Part shown: piece by piece, positions 39,825 to 54,108 of the stretch
Position numbering within the stretch: position 1 is the stretch's first letter
How the letters are laid out: every line of letters begins with the position of its first letter
From: an uncultured Erythrobacter sp.
GTDB taxonomy: Bacteria; Pseudomonadota; Alphaproteobacteria; Sphingomonadales; Sphingomonadaceae
NCBI RefSeq assembly: GCF_947492365.1
Contig: NZ_CANLMB010000001.1
Location: 2,160,874-2,224,873 of the forward strand
Length of the DNA stretch: 64,000 nt
Direction: 5' to 3'
The notes under the pieces: generated by a model
Told to the model about the DNA's origin: nothing
Databases searched by the model: none
Seen by the model: the letters and a program-made list of their open reading frames with translations, nothing else
Position numbers and translations under genes: made by a program

Positions 39825-41312
39825 ATGACCAAACGCGAATACAAACGGATCGACCCACGCGGGCGCAAGGTCAAGATATTGGCGACAATCGGCCCGGCAA
39901 GCCGCTCGCCCGAAATGCTGCGCAAACTGTTTCTGGCAGGCGCAGACGCCTTTCGCGTCAACATGAGCCATGGCAGTCACGCCGATCACGAGCAGGCAAT
40001 CCAGTCGATCCGCGCGCTGGAAAAGGAATTTTCCCGCCCGATTGCGATCCTTGCCGATCTGCAGGGGCCGAAACTGCGGGTCGGCACGTTCAAGGATGAC
40101 AACGCCGTGATCCGCCATTCGGGTCACTTCACGCTCGACCGCAAGGATGAGCCGGGCGATGAAACCCGCGTCCAGCTGCCCCACCCTGAACTGTTCGGCA
40201 TTCTCGAACGCGGCCAGCGCTTGCTCATCAATGACGGCAAGATCAGGCTGGTGGTCAAGGAAGCGGACGAAGACCGCATCTTCTGCTCGGCCGAAGTCGG
40301 CGGGGTGATCTCCGACCGCAAGGGTGTGAATGTGCCCGATGCCGAGGTTCCGATCCCAGCGCTCACCGAGAAGGATCGCAAGGATCTGGCCTTTGCGGTC
40401 GAGCATGGCGCGGACTGGATCGCGCTCAGCTTTGTCCAGCGACCCGAAGACCTTGCCGAAGCGCGCAAACTGATCGCCTCGCATGCGCGCGGAGGCAAGC
40501 TGCCTGCTTTGTGCGCCAAGATCGAAAAGCCGCAAGCGCTCAAGCGCCTCGATGCGATTATCGAGCTTTCGGACGGGATCATGGTCGCGCGCGGCGATCT
40601 GGGCGTGGAGCTGGAACCGCAGGAAGTCCCGCCGCTGCAAAAGAAGATCATCGCCGCCACGCGCACTGCGGGCAAGCCGGTGATCGTGGCGACACAAATG
40701 CTCGAAAGCATGATCGAAAGCCCGATACCGACCCGCGCCGAAGTCTCCGACGTGGCCAATGCGGTCTATGACGGCGCCGATGCGGTGATGCTCTCGGCTG
40801 AAAGCGCGGCGGGTGACTGGCCTGAGGAGTCGGTTGCGATGATGCACTCCATCGCTGCTCAGGTGGAACGCGATGAAGGCTATACCGAGCGGGTCCGCCT
40901 GCTCGATACGCCGCCTGACGCGACCACGGCAGACGCGTTGGCGCATAGCTGCATGACCATCGCCGACACCGTTCCGATCAGCGCGATCACCGTCTTCACC
41001 GATAGTGGCTCAACCGCGCGCCGGGTCGCCCGCGAGCGGCCCGGCACGCCGATGCTGGTGCTCACGCCGAGCATGCGAACGGCGCGCCGTGTCGCGCTGC
41101 TCTGGGGCGCGCATGCGGTGGTGACGCGCGACATTGGCAGCTTCGAAGAGATGATCGCGAAGGGCAAACGCATGGCCCTGCGTCACGGCTTTGGCGAAGC
41201 CGGATCGAAGCAGATCGTGCTGGCGGGCGTCCCGTTCGGCACGCCGGGCGCGACGAACCTGCTCCATGTGGTGACGTTGAAGGGCGATGAGTTGGAGAAG
41301 AGGGAGGGGTAA
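39825..41312 (+). CDS. pyk: Pyruvate kinase
   Basis: The 495-residue enzyme makes pyruvate and ATP from phosphoenolpyruvate and ADP. Family signatures are KILATIGPASRSPEMLRKLFLAGADAFRVNMSHG near residue 15-45, ILADLQGPKLRVG near 75, ALSFVQRPEDL near 200, CAKIEKPQALKRLDAIIELSDGIMVARGDLGVELEPQEVP near 230-270 and ATQMLESMIESPIPTRAEVSDVANAVYDGADAVMLSAESAAGDWP near 290-335. The RBS aggatcaggag precedes the ATG at 39825. DoxX follows within 3 nt, so they are likely cotranscribed. Confidence 0.97.
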   Translation: MTKREYKRIDPRGRKVKILATIGPASRSPEMLRKLFLAGADAFRVNMSHGSHADHEQAIQSIRALEKEFSRPIAILADLQGPKLRVGTFKDDNAVIRHSGHFTLDRKDEPGDETRVQLPHPELFGILERGQRLLINDGKIRLVVKEADEDRIFCSAEVGGVISDRKGVNVPDAEVPIPALTEKDRKDLAFAVEHGADWIALSFVQRPEDLAEARKLIASHARGGKLPALCAKIEKPQALKRLDAIIELSDGIMVARGDLGVELEPQEVPPLQKKIIAATRTAGKPVIVATQMLESMIESPIPTRAEVSDVANAVYDGADAVMLSAESAAGDWPEESVAMMHSIAAQVERDEGYTERVRLLDTPPDATTADALAHSCMTIADTVPISAITVFTDSGSTARRVARERPGTPMLVLTPSMRTARRVALLWGAHAVVTRDIGSFEEMIAKGKRMALRHGFGEAGSKQIVLAGVPFGTPGATNLLHVVTLKGDELEKREG

Positions 41313-41315
41313 GAG

Positions 41316-41648
41316 ATGCGAGTTCTGTTGCTTATTGTTTTCGGATTGCTGGCGCTGCTCAGCCTTGCTGCGGGCGGGGCAAAACTGGCTGCAATGCCGC
41401 AGGAAGTGGAGTTTTTCAGCGCGCTCGGCCTCGACACATTCTGGCTCCACGCCTTGGGCGCTGTGCAAGTTGCAGGGGCCATTGCTTGCATTCTGCCCGC
41501 CACCCGAAAGATCGGCGCGTTCGCAGTCGCAACCGGGTTTGGCTTTTCAGCGGCGATGATCTTTGCGACCGGCAACATGATGTTCGGTGCGATCTCGCTG
41601 GTGCCGATGGTGTTGATGCTGCTGACTGGCCGCAAACTAGCAGCCTAG
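41316..41648 (+). CDS. DoxX-family small membrane protein
   Basis: The 110-residue protein has four hydrophobic helices. The DoxX-like pattern begins with LAAGGAKLAAMPQEVEFFSALGLDTFWLHALGAVQVAGAIACILPATR and continues with GAFAVATGFGFSAAMIF. DoxX-like proteins are small membrane proteins of unclear role, sometimes linked to thiosulphate oxidation or redox stress; the name alone says little. It starts 3 nt after pyruvate kinase ends and is convergent with gltX, overlapping it by 4 nt. Confidence 0.75.
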   Translation: MRVLLLIVFGLLALLSLAAGGAKLAAMPQEVEFFSALGLDTFWLHALGAVQVAGAIACILPATRKIGAFAVATGFGFSAAMIFATGNMMFGAISLVPMVLMLLTGRKLAA

Positions 41649-42973
41649 CCGCCCGCCTTTTCGAGCCGCGCCCGCGCTTCGCCTTCACCAATCAGCGGCA
41701 ACAGCTCGCCCATATCGGGTCCGTGGTCCATGCCGGTAAGCGCTTGGCGTAGCGGCAGGAACAACTGCTTGCCCTTGCGGCCGGTCGCCTCCTTGAGCGC
41801 AGAAGTGAGCGCGCGCCACGGGTCATCGCCCCAGACAAGCGCATCGGCGGCCTGCGCCAGAAACGCGCGGTCGTCTTCGGAGAACCCCGGCTGCTGAATC
41901 GGGCCGGTGACGAGCCGCCACCACTCTCCGACTTCGCTCATATTGGAGACATTGGGCTGCACCGCGTGCCAGCCGGCCTCGTCCATCCCTTCGGGCAGGC
42001 GGTGCTTCACCGCCTCGAACGGCATGGCGTGGACAATCGCGGTGTTGACCCGCTCCAGATCAGCATCGTCGAATTTCGCCGGCGCACGGCCAAAAGTCGA
42101 AAGGTCGAATGTGTCGAGCAGCTCAGCGCGATCCGCAATCGGCTCCACGGGGAGCGAAGTGCCGAGACGCGCCAGCAAGGCGATGATCGCTTCGGGTTCG
42201 ATCCCGCGCTCGCGGAAGGCATCGCAGCCCAGCGAGCCGAGGCGTTTGGAGAGCTTGCCCTCTTTGCCCACCAGCAGCGCTTCGTGCGCAAAGGCGGGCG
42301 GTGTGGCTCCCATCGCGGTGAACATCTGGATTTGCACCGCGGTGTTCGAGACATGGTCCTCGCCGCGCAAGACTTGGGTGACGCCCATATCGACATCGTC
42401 CACCGTGCTGGGCAGCATATAGAGCCACGAACCGTCGGCGCGGCGGATCACGGGGTCGGAGAGCGTTGCGGGGTCGAAGCTCGCCTTTCCGCGCACGCCG
42501 TCTTCCCATGCAATCGCCTCGTCATGGTCAAGCTTGAAGCGCCAGTGCGGAGCGATGCCCTCTGCCTCCTTCGCGGCGCGCTGCTCCTCGGTCAGGTCCA
42601 GCGCCGCGCGGTCATAGATCGGCGGCAGACCGCGCCCCAGTTGGACCTTGCGCTTTAGCTCAAGCTCTTGGCTGGTTTCATAGGCGGGATAGATCCGGCC
42701 CGCATTGCGCAACGCATCGAACGCCGCTTGATAGCGATCAAGCCGCTGCGACTGGCGTTCTTCGCGCGTTGCCTCGATCCCCAGCCATGCAAGGTCTGCG
42801 CGGATCGCTTCGACATATTCCTCGCGACTGCGCGCGGCATCGGTGTCGTCGATGCGCAGGATGAAATCCCCGCCCGCCTTTTGCGCGAGCATCCAGTTAT
42901 GCAGCGCAGTGCGGATATTGCCGACATGTAGGCGGCCGGTCGGAGAGGGGGCGAAACGCGTGGTGTGACTCAT
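41645..42973 (-). CDS. gltX: Glutamyl-tRNA synthetase
   Basis: The 442-residue class I synthetase has the HIGH-like HVGN (residues 16-19) in FAPSPTGRLHVGNIRTALHNW and KLSKR near residue 241. It joins Glu to tRNA-Glu (and in many alphaproteobacteria to tRNA-Gln for later amidation). The protein is shorter than the usual 465-480 residues and resembles the second alphaproteobacterial GltX type. A gene of the other type is not seen in the window. The anticodon-binding helical domain occupies about residues 330-442. It is convergent with DoxX. A secreted-protein gene is divergent from it. Confidence 0.95.
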   Translation of the reverse strand: MSHTTRFAPSPTGRLHVGNIRTALHNWMLAQKAGGDFILRIDDTDAARSREEYVEAIRADLAWLGIEATREERQSQRLDRYQAAFDALRNAGRIYPAYETSQELELKRKVQLGRGLPPIYDRAALDLTEEQRAAKEAEGIAPHWRFKLDHDEAIAWEDGVRGKASFDPATLSDPVIRRADGSWLYMLPSTVDDVDMGVTQVLRGEDHVSNTAVQIQMFTAMGATPPAFAHEALLVGKEGKLSKRLGSLGCDAFRERGIEPEAIIALLARLGTSLPVEPIADRAELLDTFDLSTFGRAPAKFDDADLERVNTAIVHAMPFEAVKHRLPEGMDEAGWHAVQPNVSNMSEVGEWWRLVTGPIQQPGFSEDDRAFLAQAADALVWGDDPWRALTSALKEATGRKGKQLFLPLRQALTGMDHGPDMGELLPLIGEGEARARLEKAGG

Positions 42974-43014
42974 AATAGTTTCGCGCTATAGCCTTTTGTT
43001 CGCAGGAGAAAGAT

Positions 43015-43938
43015 ATGAAGTTCGCGATTAGAGGCGCAGCGATCGCAATTCTTGCACCTTTGGCGCTCCTATCGCCCCCGGTTTCGGCGACAACGGTGTT
43101 CGAAGAGGAGTTCACTTGCCCAATCGGCGGCGAGAAATTCAAGGCAAATGTTGTCGGGAGCACCTCTACGTTCGGACAGCGCGCCGATGGTAGACCTTAT
43201 GGCGGTGTCGCCATATGGCCAATCCCGGAATGCCCCGAAAACGGATTGCCTCTGTTCGAAGACGAGTTTGACCCGGTAGAGCTGGCTGCGTTGGAAATCG
43301 CGATTGCCACCCCAGATTTTCGCGCGATGCGTGAAAACGACACGTCGCGTTATCGTCTGTTCTGGCTCAAACGCGAAATCGGTCGTCCATTCTCCGAGCA
43401 AGTCGGAGCTTTGTATCAGGCCACTTGGCAAACGGATGATAATTGGGATCGCCGGAACCGGTATCGGTCAGAATTCGTCAATCTGGCGATGCGTTGGGAT
43501 AAGCCCGAGGGCGCGGAGGTACGCGAGCGCGACAATTGGTTCTGGATTCAAATGCGGGCCGTCAACGCGATGCGGGAACTCGGATATTACGAGGAAGGTC
43601 TATCGCGCCTTGCCGTTGTGATGCAGCTCGAAAATCTTCCCGCAGATGAGGAGGCCGCAGAGAACGCAAAGTTCTATGGCGAGCAAATTCGCAGGCTGCT
43701 GACCGAGGAAAACCCCTATCCCGAGCCAACCAATCTAACACCCGCAAGGGTCGCTATGTTTCGATGTGTGGCTGGCTCAGACCTAACCACTGTCGAGCGC
43801 GAACGATGCGACGGCACCGCGATTCAGGACGAGATCGCCAGCTTCGAATTCAGGCCGCGCGGTGGTGGCAAGCTGCAAGGAGAAGACGCCATTCGCGCTG
43901 CAAACATTGAATGGCGCACTCCTTCGTCCAACGAGTAG
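43015..43938 (+). CDS. Secreted protein with a Cys pair, unknown function
   Basis: The 307-residue protein has a signal peptide (AAIAILAPLALLSPPVSA-TT). The mature N-terminus FTCPIGGEKFKANVVGSTSTFGQRADGRPYGG, later ECPENG, resembles DUF2225-type Zn-ribbon entry sequences, in which CPxCxxxF gives the metal site; here only one Cys of the first knuckle is kept. Most of the rest is helical and Trp/Arg-rich (NDTSRYRLFWLKREIG, WIQMRAVNAMRELGYYEEGLSRLAVVMQL, the last TPR-like). A late CVAGSD and ERCDG pair could form a disulphide. I assign no function. A bidirectional terminator lies after it. Confidence 0.6.
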   Translation: MKFAIRGAAIAILAPLALLSPPVSATTVFEEEFTCPIGGEKFKANVVGSTSTFGQRADGRPYGGVAIWPIPECPENGLPLFEDEFDPVELAALEIAIATPDFRAMRENDTSRYRLFWLKREIGRPFSEQVGALYQATWQTDDNWDRRNRYRSEFVNLAMRWDKPEGAEVRERDNWFWIQMRAVNAMRELGYYEEGLSRLAVVMQLENLPADEEAAENAKFYGEQIRRLLTEENPYPEPTNLTPARVAMFRCVAGSDLTTVERERCDGTAIQDEIASFEFRPRGGGKLQGEDAIRAANIEWRTPSSNE

Positions 43939-44004
43939 GAAGGGGTCTCACCAGACTTACGTGCGATCACAAAACCAGGCGCATAAGAAAGAGCAATGCC
44001 GAAC

Positions 44005-44049
44005 AAAAAGACCCCGCCGGAAGCGTGATGCTTTCGGCGGGGTCTTTTT
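44005..44049. terminator. Bidirectional terminator between the secreted-protein gene and rpoC
   Basis: A 20-bp nearly perfect stem (aaaaagaccccgcc with ggcggggtcttttt) has an internal loop of about 5 nt. The A-run and T-run at the ends make it work from both sides. It lies 19 nt beyond the end of rpoC and 66 nt beyond the plus-strand gene. Confidence 0.92.
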
Positions 44050-44068
44050 ATTTTGCAGGAGCGAGCGC

Positions 44069-47000
44069 TTATTCGGCGCTGTCTCCGCCGCCGCCCATGG
44101 CTGCCTTCATGGCTTCCTCGGAGGAAACCGGATCGGCGGCGGGTTCGGGCTCGGCAACGGCGGCAGTAGCCGCAGCTTCGTTGGCGGCAGCGAGCTTGTC
44201 CTGCTGCTTCTTCCAGGCGGCTTTCAGCGCAGCGTCGCGGCTGGAGGCGGTGACGCGCATCCGGTTCATACCCGCGCCGGTACCGGCGGGGATGAGACGG
44301 CCCACGATCACATTTTCCTTCAGACCGATCAGCGTGTCCTTCTTACCCTCGACCGAAGCCTGGGTGAGAACGCGGGTCGTTTCCTGGAACGATGCGGCAG
44401 AGATGAAGCTGCGGGTCTGCAGCGATGCCTTGGTGATGCCCAGCAGGATCGGCGTGCCTTCGGCAGGCTGCTTACCCTTGCCCAGCTTGGCATTGTATTC
44501 TTGCATCTCGGCCAGATCGACCTGTTCGCCCGGCAACAATGTCGTGTCGCCGCCATTGGTGATTTCAACCTTCTGCAGCATCTGGCGAACGATCACCTCG
44601 ATGTGCTTGTCGTTGATCTTCACGCCCTGCAGTCGGTAAACTTCCTGGATTTCGTTGACGAGATATTCGGCCAAGGCCTCAATCCCCATCACTTCCAGAA
44701 TGTCATGCGGGTTGGGCGAGCCGGAAATCAGGGTGTCCCCCTTCTTCACGAAGTCGCCTTCCTGCACGTCGATCACCTTGGTCTTGGGAATCAGATATTC
44801 GACTGCATCGCCTTCTTCCGGCACAATCGCGATCTTGCGCTTGGCCTTGTATTCGCGGACAAATTCAATCTTGCCCGAGATTTTGGCGATGACCGAAACG
44901 TCCTTCGGCATGCGCGCTTCGAACAGCTCGGCAACACGCGGCAGACCGCCGGTGATGTCGCGCGTCTTGGCAGCTTCACGCGAAGCACGTGCGAGAATGT
45001 CACCCGCATCAACCGTCTGACCGTCTTCAACCGAAAGCGTCGTGCCCGGTGCGAGCATGTAACGCTGCGCTTCGGTTTCGTCGGCATCGGTCTGACCTTC
45101 GGAAAGGAGAGTCATACGCGGGCGCAGCTCTTCTTTCTTCTTGCGGCCGGTGGCGCGGTTTTCAGTCACAACACGCTGGGCGATACCCGTTGCATCGTCG
45201 GTCTGCTCTTCCAGCGTCGTGCCTTCGACAAGATCCTGATACCGCACAACGCCCGATTGCTCGGTGATGATCGGCAGCGTGAACGGATCCCATTCAGCAA
45301 GGCGGTCGCCTTCCTTCACCTTCGCACCATGCTTGAACATGATGACGGTACCGTAAGGCACCTTGTGCATTTCACGCTCGCGCCCTTCGGCGTCGATCAC
45401 GGCAATCTCACCGTTGCGTGCAAGGCTGAGGATACGGCCCTTCTTGTCGACGATGGTCGGCATGTCGCGCAATTCGATCGTGCCATCCGAAATCGCTTCA
45501 AGATGCGAAGTTTCGTTGAGCTGCGCCGCGCCGCCAATGTGGAAGGTACGCATGGTCAGCTGAGTGCCCGGCTCACCGATCGACTGTGCAGCGATAACGC
45601 CGACAGCTTCACCGATATTCACCGGAGTACCGCGAGCAAGATCACGGCCATAGCAGGTCGCGCAAACGCCCTGATCGGCTTCACAGACCAGCGGTGAGCG
45701 GATCTTGGCGGACTGGACTTCAGCCGCTTCGATCACTTTCACCATCGGTTCGTCGATCAGCGTGCCAGCCTTGGCGATCACTTCATCGGTCGATGCGTTG
45801 AGGATATCCTCGGCCACGGTGCGGCCCAGAATACGCTCACCCAAAGATGCAATGACCGAACCGCCCTGAACGATAGCGCGCATTTCGAGCACGTTATCGG
45901 TCTTACAGTCGATCTCGACGATGGTGCAGTCCTGCGACACGTCAACCAGACGGCGGGTCAGGTAACCCGAGTTCGCCGTCTTGAGTGCGGTATCGGCCAG
46001 GCCCTTACGCGCGCCGTGGGTGGAGTTGAAGTATTCAAGAACGGACAGGCCTTCCTTGAAGTTCGAGATGATCGGGTTCTCGATGATCTCGCCCGACGGC
46101 TTGGCCATAAGGCCGCGCATACCGGCAAGCTGCTTCATCTGCGCAGGCGAACCACGCGCACCGGAGTGGCTCATCATATAGATCGAGTTGATCGGCGCTT
46201 CCTTGCCGTCGTCGTCAATCGGAGTTGCCTTAATCCGGTCCATCATGGCGTCCGCCACTTGGTCACCACAGCGGCTCCAGGCGTCGATCACCTTGTTGTA
46301 CTTTTCCTGCTGAGTGATGAGACCGTCCTGATATTGCTGTTCATAGCCAGCAACCAGGGTCTTGGTGTCATCGACCAGTTTGATCTTCTCGTCAGGGATG
46401 ATCATGTCATCCTTGCCGAAGGAGATACCGGCGCGGAATGCGTGGCGGAAGCCCAGCACCATGATCGCGTCAGCGAACAGCACCGTGTCCTTCTGGCCGG
46501 TGTGACGATACACTTCGTCGATCACGTCACCGATATCCTTCTTGGTCAGAAGGCGGTTGATGATGTCGTAAGGCACCTTGTGGTTGTTCGGCAGACATTC
46601 ACCGATCAGCATCCGGCCCGGCGTCGTTTCGAAACGCTTCATGCGCGTCTTACCATCTTCATCGGCCTGCGGAACGCGGGCGAGAATTTTGGTGTGCAGC
46701 GTTACTGTCTTGGTTTCGAGCGCGTGGTGCACTTCAGCCATGTCGGAGAAGCGCGGGAGCTTCTCGACCTTGGAGCCGTCTGCATTGTCGAGATATTCAG
46801 GCGTCTTTTCCTGACGCTCCATCGACAGATAATAGAGGCCCAGAACCATGTCCTGCGAAGGAACGATGATCGGCTTACCGTTGGCGGGCGAGAGGATGTT
46901 GTTGGTCGACATCATCAGCACGCGCGCTTCGAGCTGGGCTTCCAGCGAAAGCGGCACGTGGACCGCCATCTGGTCACCGTCAAAGTCGGCGTTAAAGGCC

Positions 47001-48367
47001 GAGCAGACCAGCGGGTGAAGCTGGATCGCCTTACCTTCGATCAGAACCGGCTCGAATGCCTGGATGCCAAGACGGTGAAGCGTCGGCGCGCGGTTCAGCA
47101 GAACCGGGTGCTCGCGGATCACTTCGTCGAGGATGTCCCAGACTTCCTTGCGCTCTTTCTCGACCCATTTCTTAGCCTGCTTCAGGGTCATCGAAAGACC
47201 CTTGGCGTCGAGGCGGGCGTAGATGAACGGCTTGAACAGTTCGAGCGCCATCTTCTTGGGCAGGCCGCATTGGTGCAGCTTGAGCTCGGGACCGGTCACG
47301 ATGACCGAACGGCCCGAATAGTCGACGCGCTTACCCAGAAGGTTCTGGCGGAAGCGGCCCTGCTTACCCTTGAGCATGTCGGACAGCGACTTCAGCGGAC
47401 GCTTGTTCGCACCCGTGATGACGCGGCCGCGGCGGCCATTGTCGAACAGCGCGTCAACGGCTTCCTGCAGCATACGCTTTTCATTGCGGACGATGATGTC
47501 CGGTGCGCGCAGCTCGATCAGACGCTTCAAACGATTGTTACGGTTGATGACGCGGCGATAGAGATCGTTGAGATCCGACGTCGCGAAACGGCCACCATCC
47601 AGCGGCACCAGCGGGCGCAGCTCGGGCGGGATCACGGGGATCACTTCGAGGATCATCCATTCGGGGCGGTTGCCTGAATCGATGAAGCTTTCGACGACCT
47701 TGAGACGCTTGATGATCTTCTTCGGCTTGAGCGCGGACTTCGTAGTCGCAAGCTCTTCCATCAGATCGTCGCGCTCTTGCTCGAGGTCGAGATCCATCAG
47801 CATGACCTTAACAGCCTCTGCACCGATGTCAGCGGAGAACGCGTCTTCGCCGTATTCGTCCTGTGCTTCGAGCAGTTCGTCTTCGGTCAGCAGCTGGAAT
47901 TTCTCAAGCGGGGTCAGGCCCGGCTCGATCACCACATAGCTTTCGAAATAGAGGATGCGCTCAAGCTGTTTCAGCTGGATGTCGAGCAGCAGGCCGATGC
48001 GCGAAGGCAGCGACTTGAGGAACCAGATGTGAGCCACAGGAGCAGCGAGCTCGATGTGGCCCATACGCTCGCGGCGCACCTTGGTGACGGTAACCTCGAC
48101 GCCGCACTTTTCGCAGACGACGCCTTTGTACTTCATGCGCTTGTACTTGCCGCACAGGCATTCGTAGTCCTTTACCGGACCGAAGATGCGCGCGCAGAAC
48201 AAGCCGTCACGCTCGGGCTTGAACGTGCGGTAGTTGATGGTTTCCGGCTTCTTGATCTCGCCGAAAGACCAGCTGCGAATACGCTCTGGCGAAGCGATCC
48301 CGATCTGGATCTGGTCAAAGGTTTCCGGCTTGGACAGCTGGTTGGTGAATTTGGTCAGTTCGTTCAT
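44069..48367 (-). CDS. rpoC: RNA polymerase beta' subunit
   Basis: The 1432-residue subunit carries the active-site NADFDGDQM near residue 455-463, which holds Mg, the Zn1 cluster [20 protein letters not shown] near 71-90 and the Zn2 cluster ([15 protein letters not shown]) near 885-900. The trigger loop and bridge helix region around [33 protein letters not shown] follow near 730. The C-terminal tail is low-complexity Ala/Glu-rich. The start at 48367 is followed upstream by a 77-bp gap to rpoB. It ends at a bidirectional terminator. Confidence 0.99.
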   Translation of the reverse strand: MNELTKFTNQLSKPETFDQIQIGIASPERIRSWSFGEIKKPETINYRTFKPERDGLFCARIFGPVKDYECLCGKYKRMKYKGVVCEKCGVEVTVTKVRRERMGHIELAAPVAHIWFLKSLPSRIGLLLDIQLKQLERILYFESYVVIEPGLTPLEKFQLLTEDELLEAQDEYGEDAFSADIGAEAVKVMLMDLDLEQERDDLMEELATTKSALKPKKIIKRLKVVESFIDSGNRPEWMILEVIPVIPPELRPLVPLDGGRFATSDLNDLYRRVINRNNRLKRLIELRAPDIIVRNEKRMLQEAVDALFDNGRRGRVITGANKRPLKSLSDMLKGKQGRFRQNLLGKRVDYSGRSVIVTGPELKLHQCGLPKKMALELFKPFIYARLDAKGLSMTLKQAKKWVEKERKEVWDILDEVIREHPVLLNRAPTLHRLGIQAFEPVLIEGKAIQLHPLVCSAFNADFDGDQMAVHVPLSLEAQLEARVLMMSTNNILSPANGKPIIVPSQDMVLGLYYLSMERQEKTPEYLDNADGSKVEKLPRFSDMAEVHHALETKTVTLHTKILARVPQADEDGKTRMKRFETTPGRMLIGECLPNNHKVPYDIINRLLTKKDIGDVIDEVYRHTGQKDTVLFADAIMVLGFRHAFRAGISFGKDDMIIPDEKIKLVDDTKTLVAGYEQQYQDGLITQQEKYNKVIDAWSRCGDQVADAMMDRIKATPIDDDGKEAPINSIYMMSHSGARGSPAQMKQLAGMRGLMAKPSGEIIENPIISNFKEGLSVLEYFNSTHGARKGLADTALKTANSGYLTRRLVDVSQDCTIVEIDCKTDNVLEMRAIVQGGSVIASLGERILGRTVAEDILNASTDEVIAKAGTLIDEPMVKVIEAAEVQSAKIRSPLVCEADQGVCATCYGRDLARGTPVNIGEAVGVIAAQSIGEPGTQLTMRTFHIGGAAQLNETSHLEAISDGTIELRDMPTIVDKKGRILSLARNGEIAVIDAEGREREMHKVPYGTVIMFKHGAKVKEGDRLAEWDPFTLPIITEQSGVVRYQDLVEGTTLEEQTDDATGIAQRVVTENRATGRKKKEELRPRMTLLSEGQTDADETEAQRYMLAPGTTLSVEDGQTVDAGDILARASREAAKTRDITGGLPRVAELFEARMPKDVSVIAKISGKIEFVREYKAKRKIAIVPEEGDAVEYLIPKTKVIDVQEGDFVKKGDTLISGSPNPHDILEVMGIEALAEYLVNEIQEVYRLQGVKINDKHIEVIVRQMLQKVEITNGGDTTLLPGEQVDLAEMQEYNAKLGKGKQPAEGTPILLGITKASLQTRSFISAASFQETTRVLTQASVEGKKDTLIGLKENVIVGRLIPAGTGAGMNRMRVTASSRDAALKAAWKKQQDKLAAANEAAATAAVAEPEPAADPVSSEEAMKAAMGGGGDSAE

Positions 48368-48444
48368 TTTTCAAATCCCTTGGCGGGTGAAATTCTCAAG
48401 AGCGGGTCAGGAGGGGCGCCGCTGTTTCAGGCGCCCGCCCCTTG

Positions 48445-52659
<4,215 letters not shown>

Positions 52660-53145
52660 GGAGGAGATATGCCTCTTGTTTGTGCTTGCAGGGGTGCCCG
52701 CTCGCTTGGATTTCTCGTCAATCGTCACGCGGGAATCTGGGCCATATATGACGCAAAAGCGCCGCTAACCGGGACGCACCCCTCTCAGGGCAAGTCTTGG
52801 CTGCAGCTCGATCACAGTCGCGAATATAGCAAAGCGCCGCTTCCATTCTTGGTCCGATCCGTCGCGCATGAATCAGTCCGGCTCGAAGCTGGCGTGTGCG
52901 CAGGCATTTAGGAAGCAGACGCCTCGCAGTCAACCGCAGCGTTACGTGATTCGGATTCAGCGCGAATCGCGGGCCCGGAATGCGCAAATTGAGCGCGATC
53001 TGGCATATCGAAAAACAATATGACGAGAAATATTGCTTATCGATCAGTGCATTATCGTTTTTCGATATTTATTGATTGACGATAAATCACATCGCGCCTA
53101 GATGGTGATTATCGAAATTCAATATGACACCTAAAGGAAAACAAT
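52660..53145. other. Long intergenic region upstream of rpoB and of the DUF2975 module
   Basis: No gene is recognised on either strand. The left part is GC-rich and must contain the rpoB leader and promoter. The right part from about 53005 is AT-rich and holds repeated operator-like sites of the neighbouring module. Confidence 0.6.
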
Positions 53146-53150
53146 ATGAC
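53005..53150 (+). promoter_or_regulatory. Repeated operator-like sites upstream of the small peptide/DUF2975/XRE module
   Basis: Copies of tatcgaaaaacaatatgac lie at 53006-53024 and, with tatcgaaattcaatatgac, at 53110-53128. A third, inverted copy (attatcgtttttcgatattt) lies at 53051-53070. The core caatatgac also recurs at 53142-53150, where its atg is the start codon of the small peptide. Repetition, spacing and an XRE regulator gene downstream suggest autoregulation. The protein that binds is inferred, not shown. Confidence 0.55.
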
Positions 53151-53286
53151 CCGCACCTATACCAACTCACTCGCCGCCATTGCCGCGGTGTTTCTCGCCA
53201 TCACCTCGATCAGCACCATCGTCACCGTGCCGCCTGCTCAGGCGCACAGCACGCATGACGTGGCGCAAATGATCGAGCTCGCCTGA
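53146..53286 (+). CDS. Small exported peptide, 46 aa
   Basis: The gene starts with ATG at 53146 after aaaggaaaac and ends with TGA at 53284-53286. The product has a hydrophobic signal-like core (SLAAIAAVFLAITSIST) and a likely signal peptidase site at VPPAQA-HS. This would release a mature peptide of only 13 or so residues, HSTHDVAQMIELA, or leave it in the membrane. It is followed after 27 nt by the DUF2975 gene, with the XRE regulator next, so it is the first gene of that module. I know no family. A signalling or leader role is possible, but a degraded leftover is also possible. Confidence 0.6.
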   Translation: MTRTYTNSLAAIAAVFLAITSISTIVTVPPAQAHSTHDVAQMIELA

Positions 53287-53313
53287 TCCACCGCAAGTTA
53301 AGGAGTAGTCCCG

Positions 53314-53847
53314 ATGTCACTTAGACCCAACGACCCCTTGCTCGCGGCGGGCAAGATAATGACCGTCCTTTTGATGGCACTGATTGGCCTGGTAACTGCA
53401 TTAATGCTGGTGCTGATCCCGTTCATCCTGTTCAACCACGCTGACTTTGCAGCCGCTGTTGCCGAAGCTGGAATTGAGAGTGTTGGCATGGCCAAGGCGG
53501 CGTCTGTCTCGCTGCTTTTGATCGCGGCGACCGCCACCGCCTTCGCGTTCTATTTCTTCTGGTTGCTATACCGGATCATCAAGACGGTGGCTGACGGCGA
53601 TCCCTTCACGCTAGAGAACGCTAGCCGCCTGACGCGCATGGGCTGGATTGCTTTAGGCTTTCAGATCGCGTCATTCCCGATTGAGGCTCTTGCAATCAAG
53701 GCGATCGATTACCTGCCTGCCGACGATATCAGTGCCGATATCAGCTTTTCGCTGACTGGAGTGTTGCTTGCAATTGTCCTGTTCATACTCGCTCGCATTT
53801 TCCGCCACGGCGCTGCGATGCGCGACGATCTTGAAGGGACCGTATGA
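53314..53847 (+). CDS. DUF2975 membrane protein
   Basis: The 177-residue protein has four transmembrane helices (MTVLLMALIGLVTALMLVLIPFILF, SLLLIAATATAFAFYFFWLLYRI, WIALGFQIASFPIEALAI and LLAIVLFILARIF). The DUF2975 signature lies after the second helix (IKTVADGDPFTLENASRLTRMGWIALGF). DUF2975 genes nearly always precede a short XRE regulator of the YozG type, as here, where the next start overlaps the stop (ATGATG) or lies 30 nt on. The protein may act as a membrane sensor that holds the regulator. Function is not established. Confidence 0.85.
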   Translation: MSLRPNDPLLAAGKIMTVLLMALIGLVTALMLVLIPFILFNHADFAAAVAEAGIESVGMAKAASVSLLLIAATATAFAFYFFWLLYRIIKTVADGDPFTLENASRLTRMGWIALGFQIASFPIEALAIKAIDYLPADDISADISFSLTGVLLAIVLFILARIFRHGAAMRDDLEGTV

Positions 53848-53876
53848 TGCCTGCTGAAGATGAAGGAGCAACGATC

Positions 53877-54074
53877 ATGGTCAAACTCGACGACCTGCTG
53901 CACGACCGCCGCATGACGCTGACCGAATTGGCCGAGCGAGTGGGCCTTACACTGGCCAACCTCTCGATCCTGAAAACCGGCAAGGCCAAAGCGATCCGGT
54001 TCTCCACCCTCGCCGCGATCTGCCGCGAACTGGACTGCCAGCCGGGCGACCTGCTCGAATATGGCACTCAATAA
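53877..54074 (+). CDS. Short XRE-family (YozG-like) transcription regulator
   Basis: The 65-residue protein is a single helix-turn-helix domain: LDDLLHDRRMTLTELAERVGLTLANLSILKTGKAKAIRFSTLAAICRELDCQPGDLLEY. This matches the Cro/CI-type regulators coupled to DUF2975 proteins. I use ATG at 53877 because aaggag lies nine bases upstream; ATG at 53844, which overlaps the DUF2975 stop, is an alternative that adds 11 residues. Operator-like repeats upstream of the module are its most obvious targets. Confidence 0.85.
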   Translation: MVKLDDLLHDRRMTLTELAERVGLTLANLSILKTGKAKAIRFSTLAAICRELDCQPGDLLEYGTQ

Positions 54075-54108
54075 GCTCCGCTAGAGGCTCGCGATGACTC
54101 GCGAGCCT

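Noticed and set aside
43862..47677. Very long frames (over 550 codons) opposite rpoC
   Set aside because: rpoC is certain on the minus strand; the opposite frames are codon-bias shadows.
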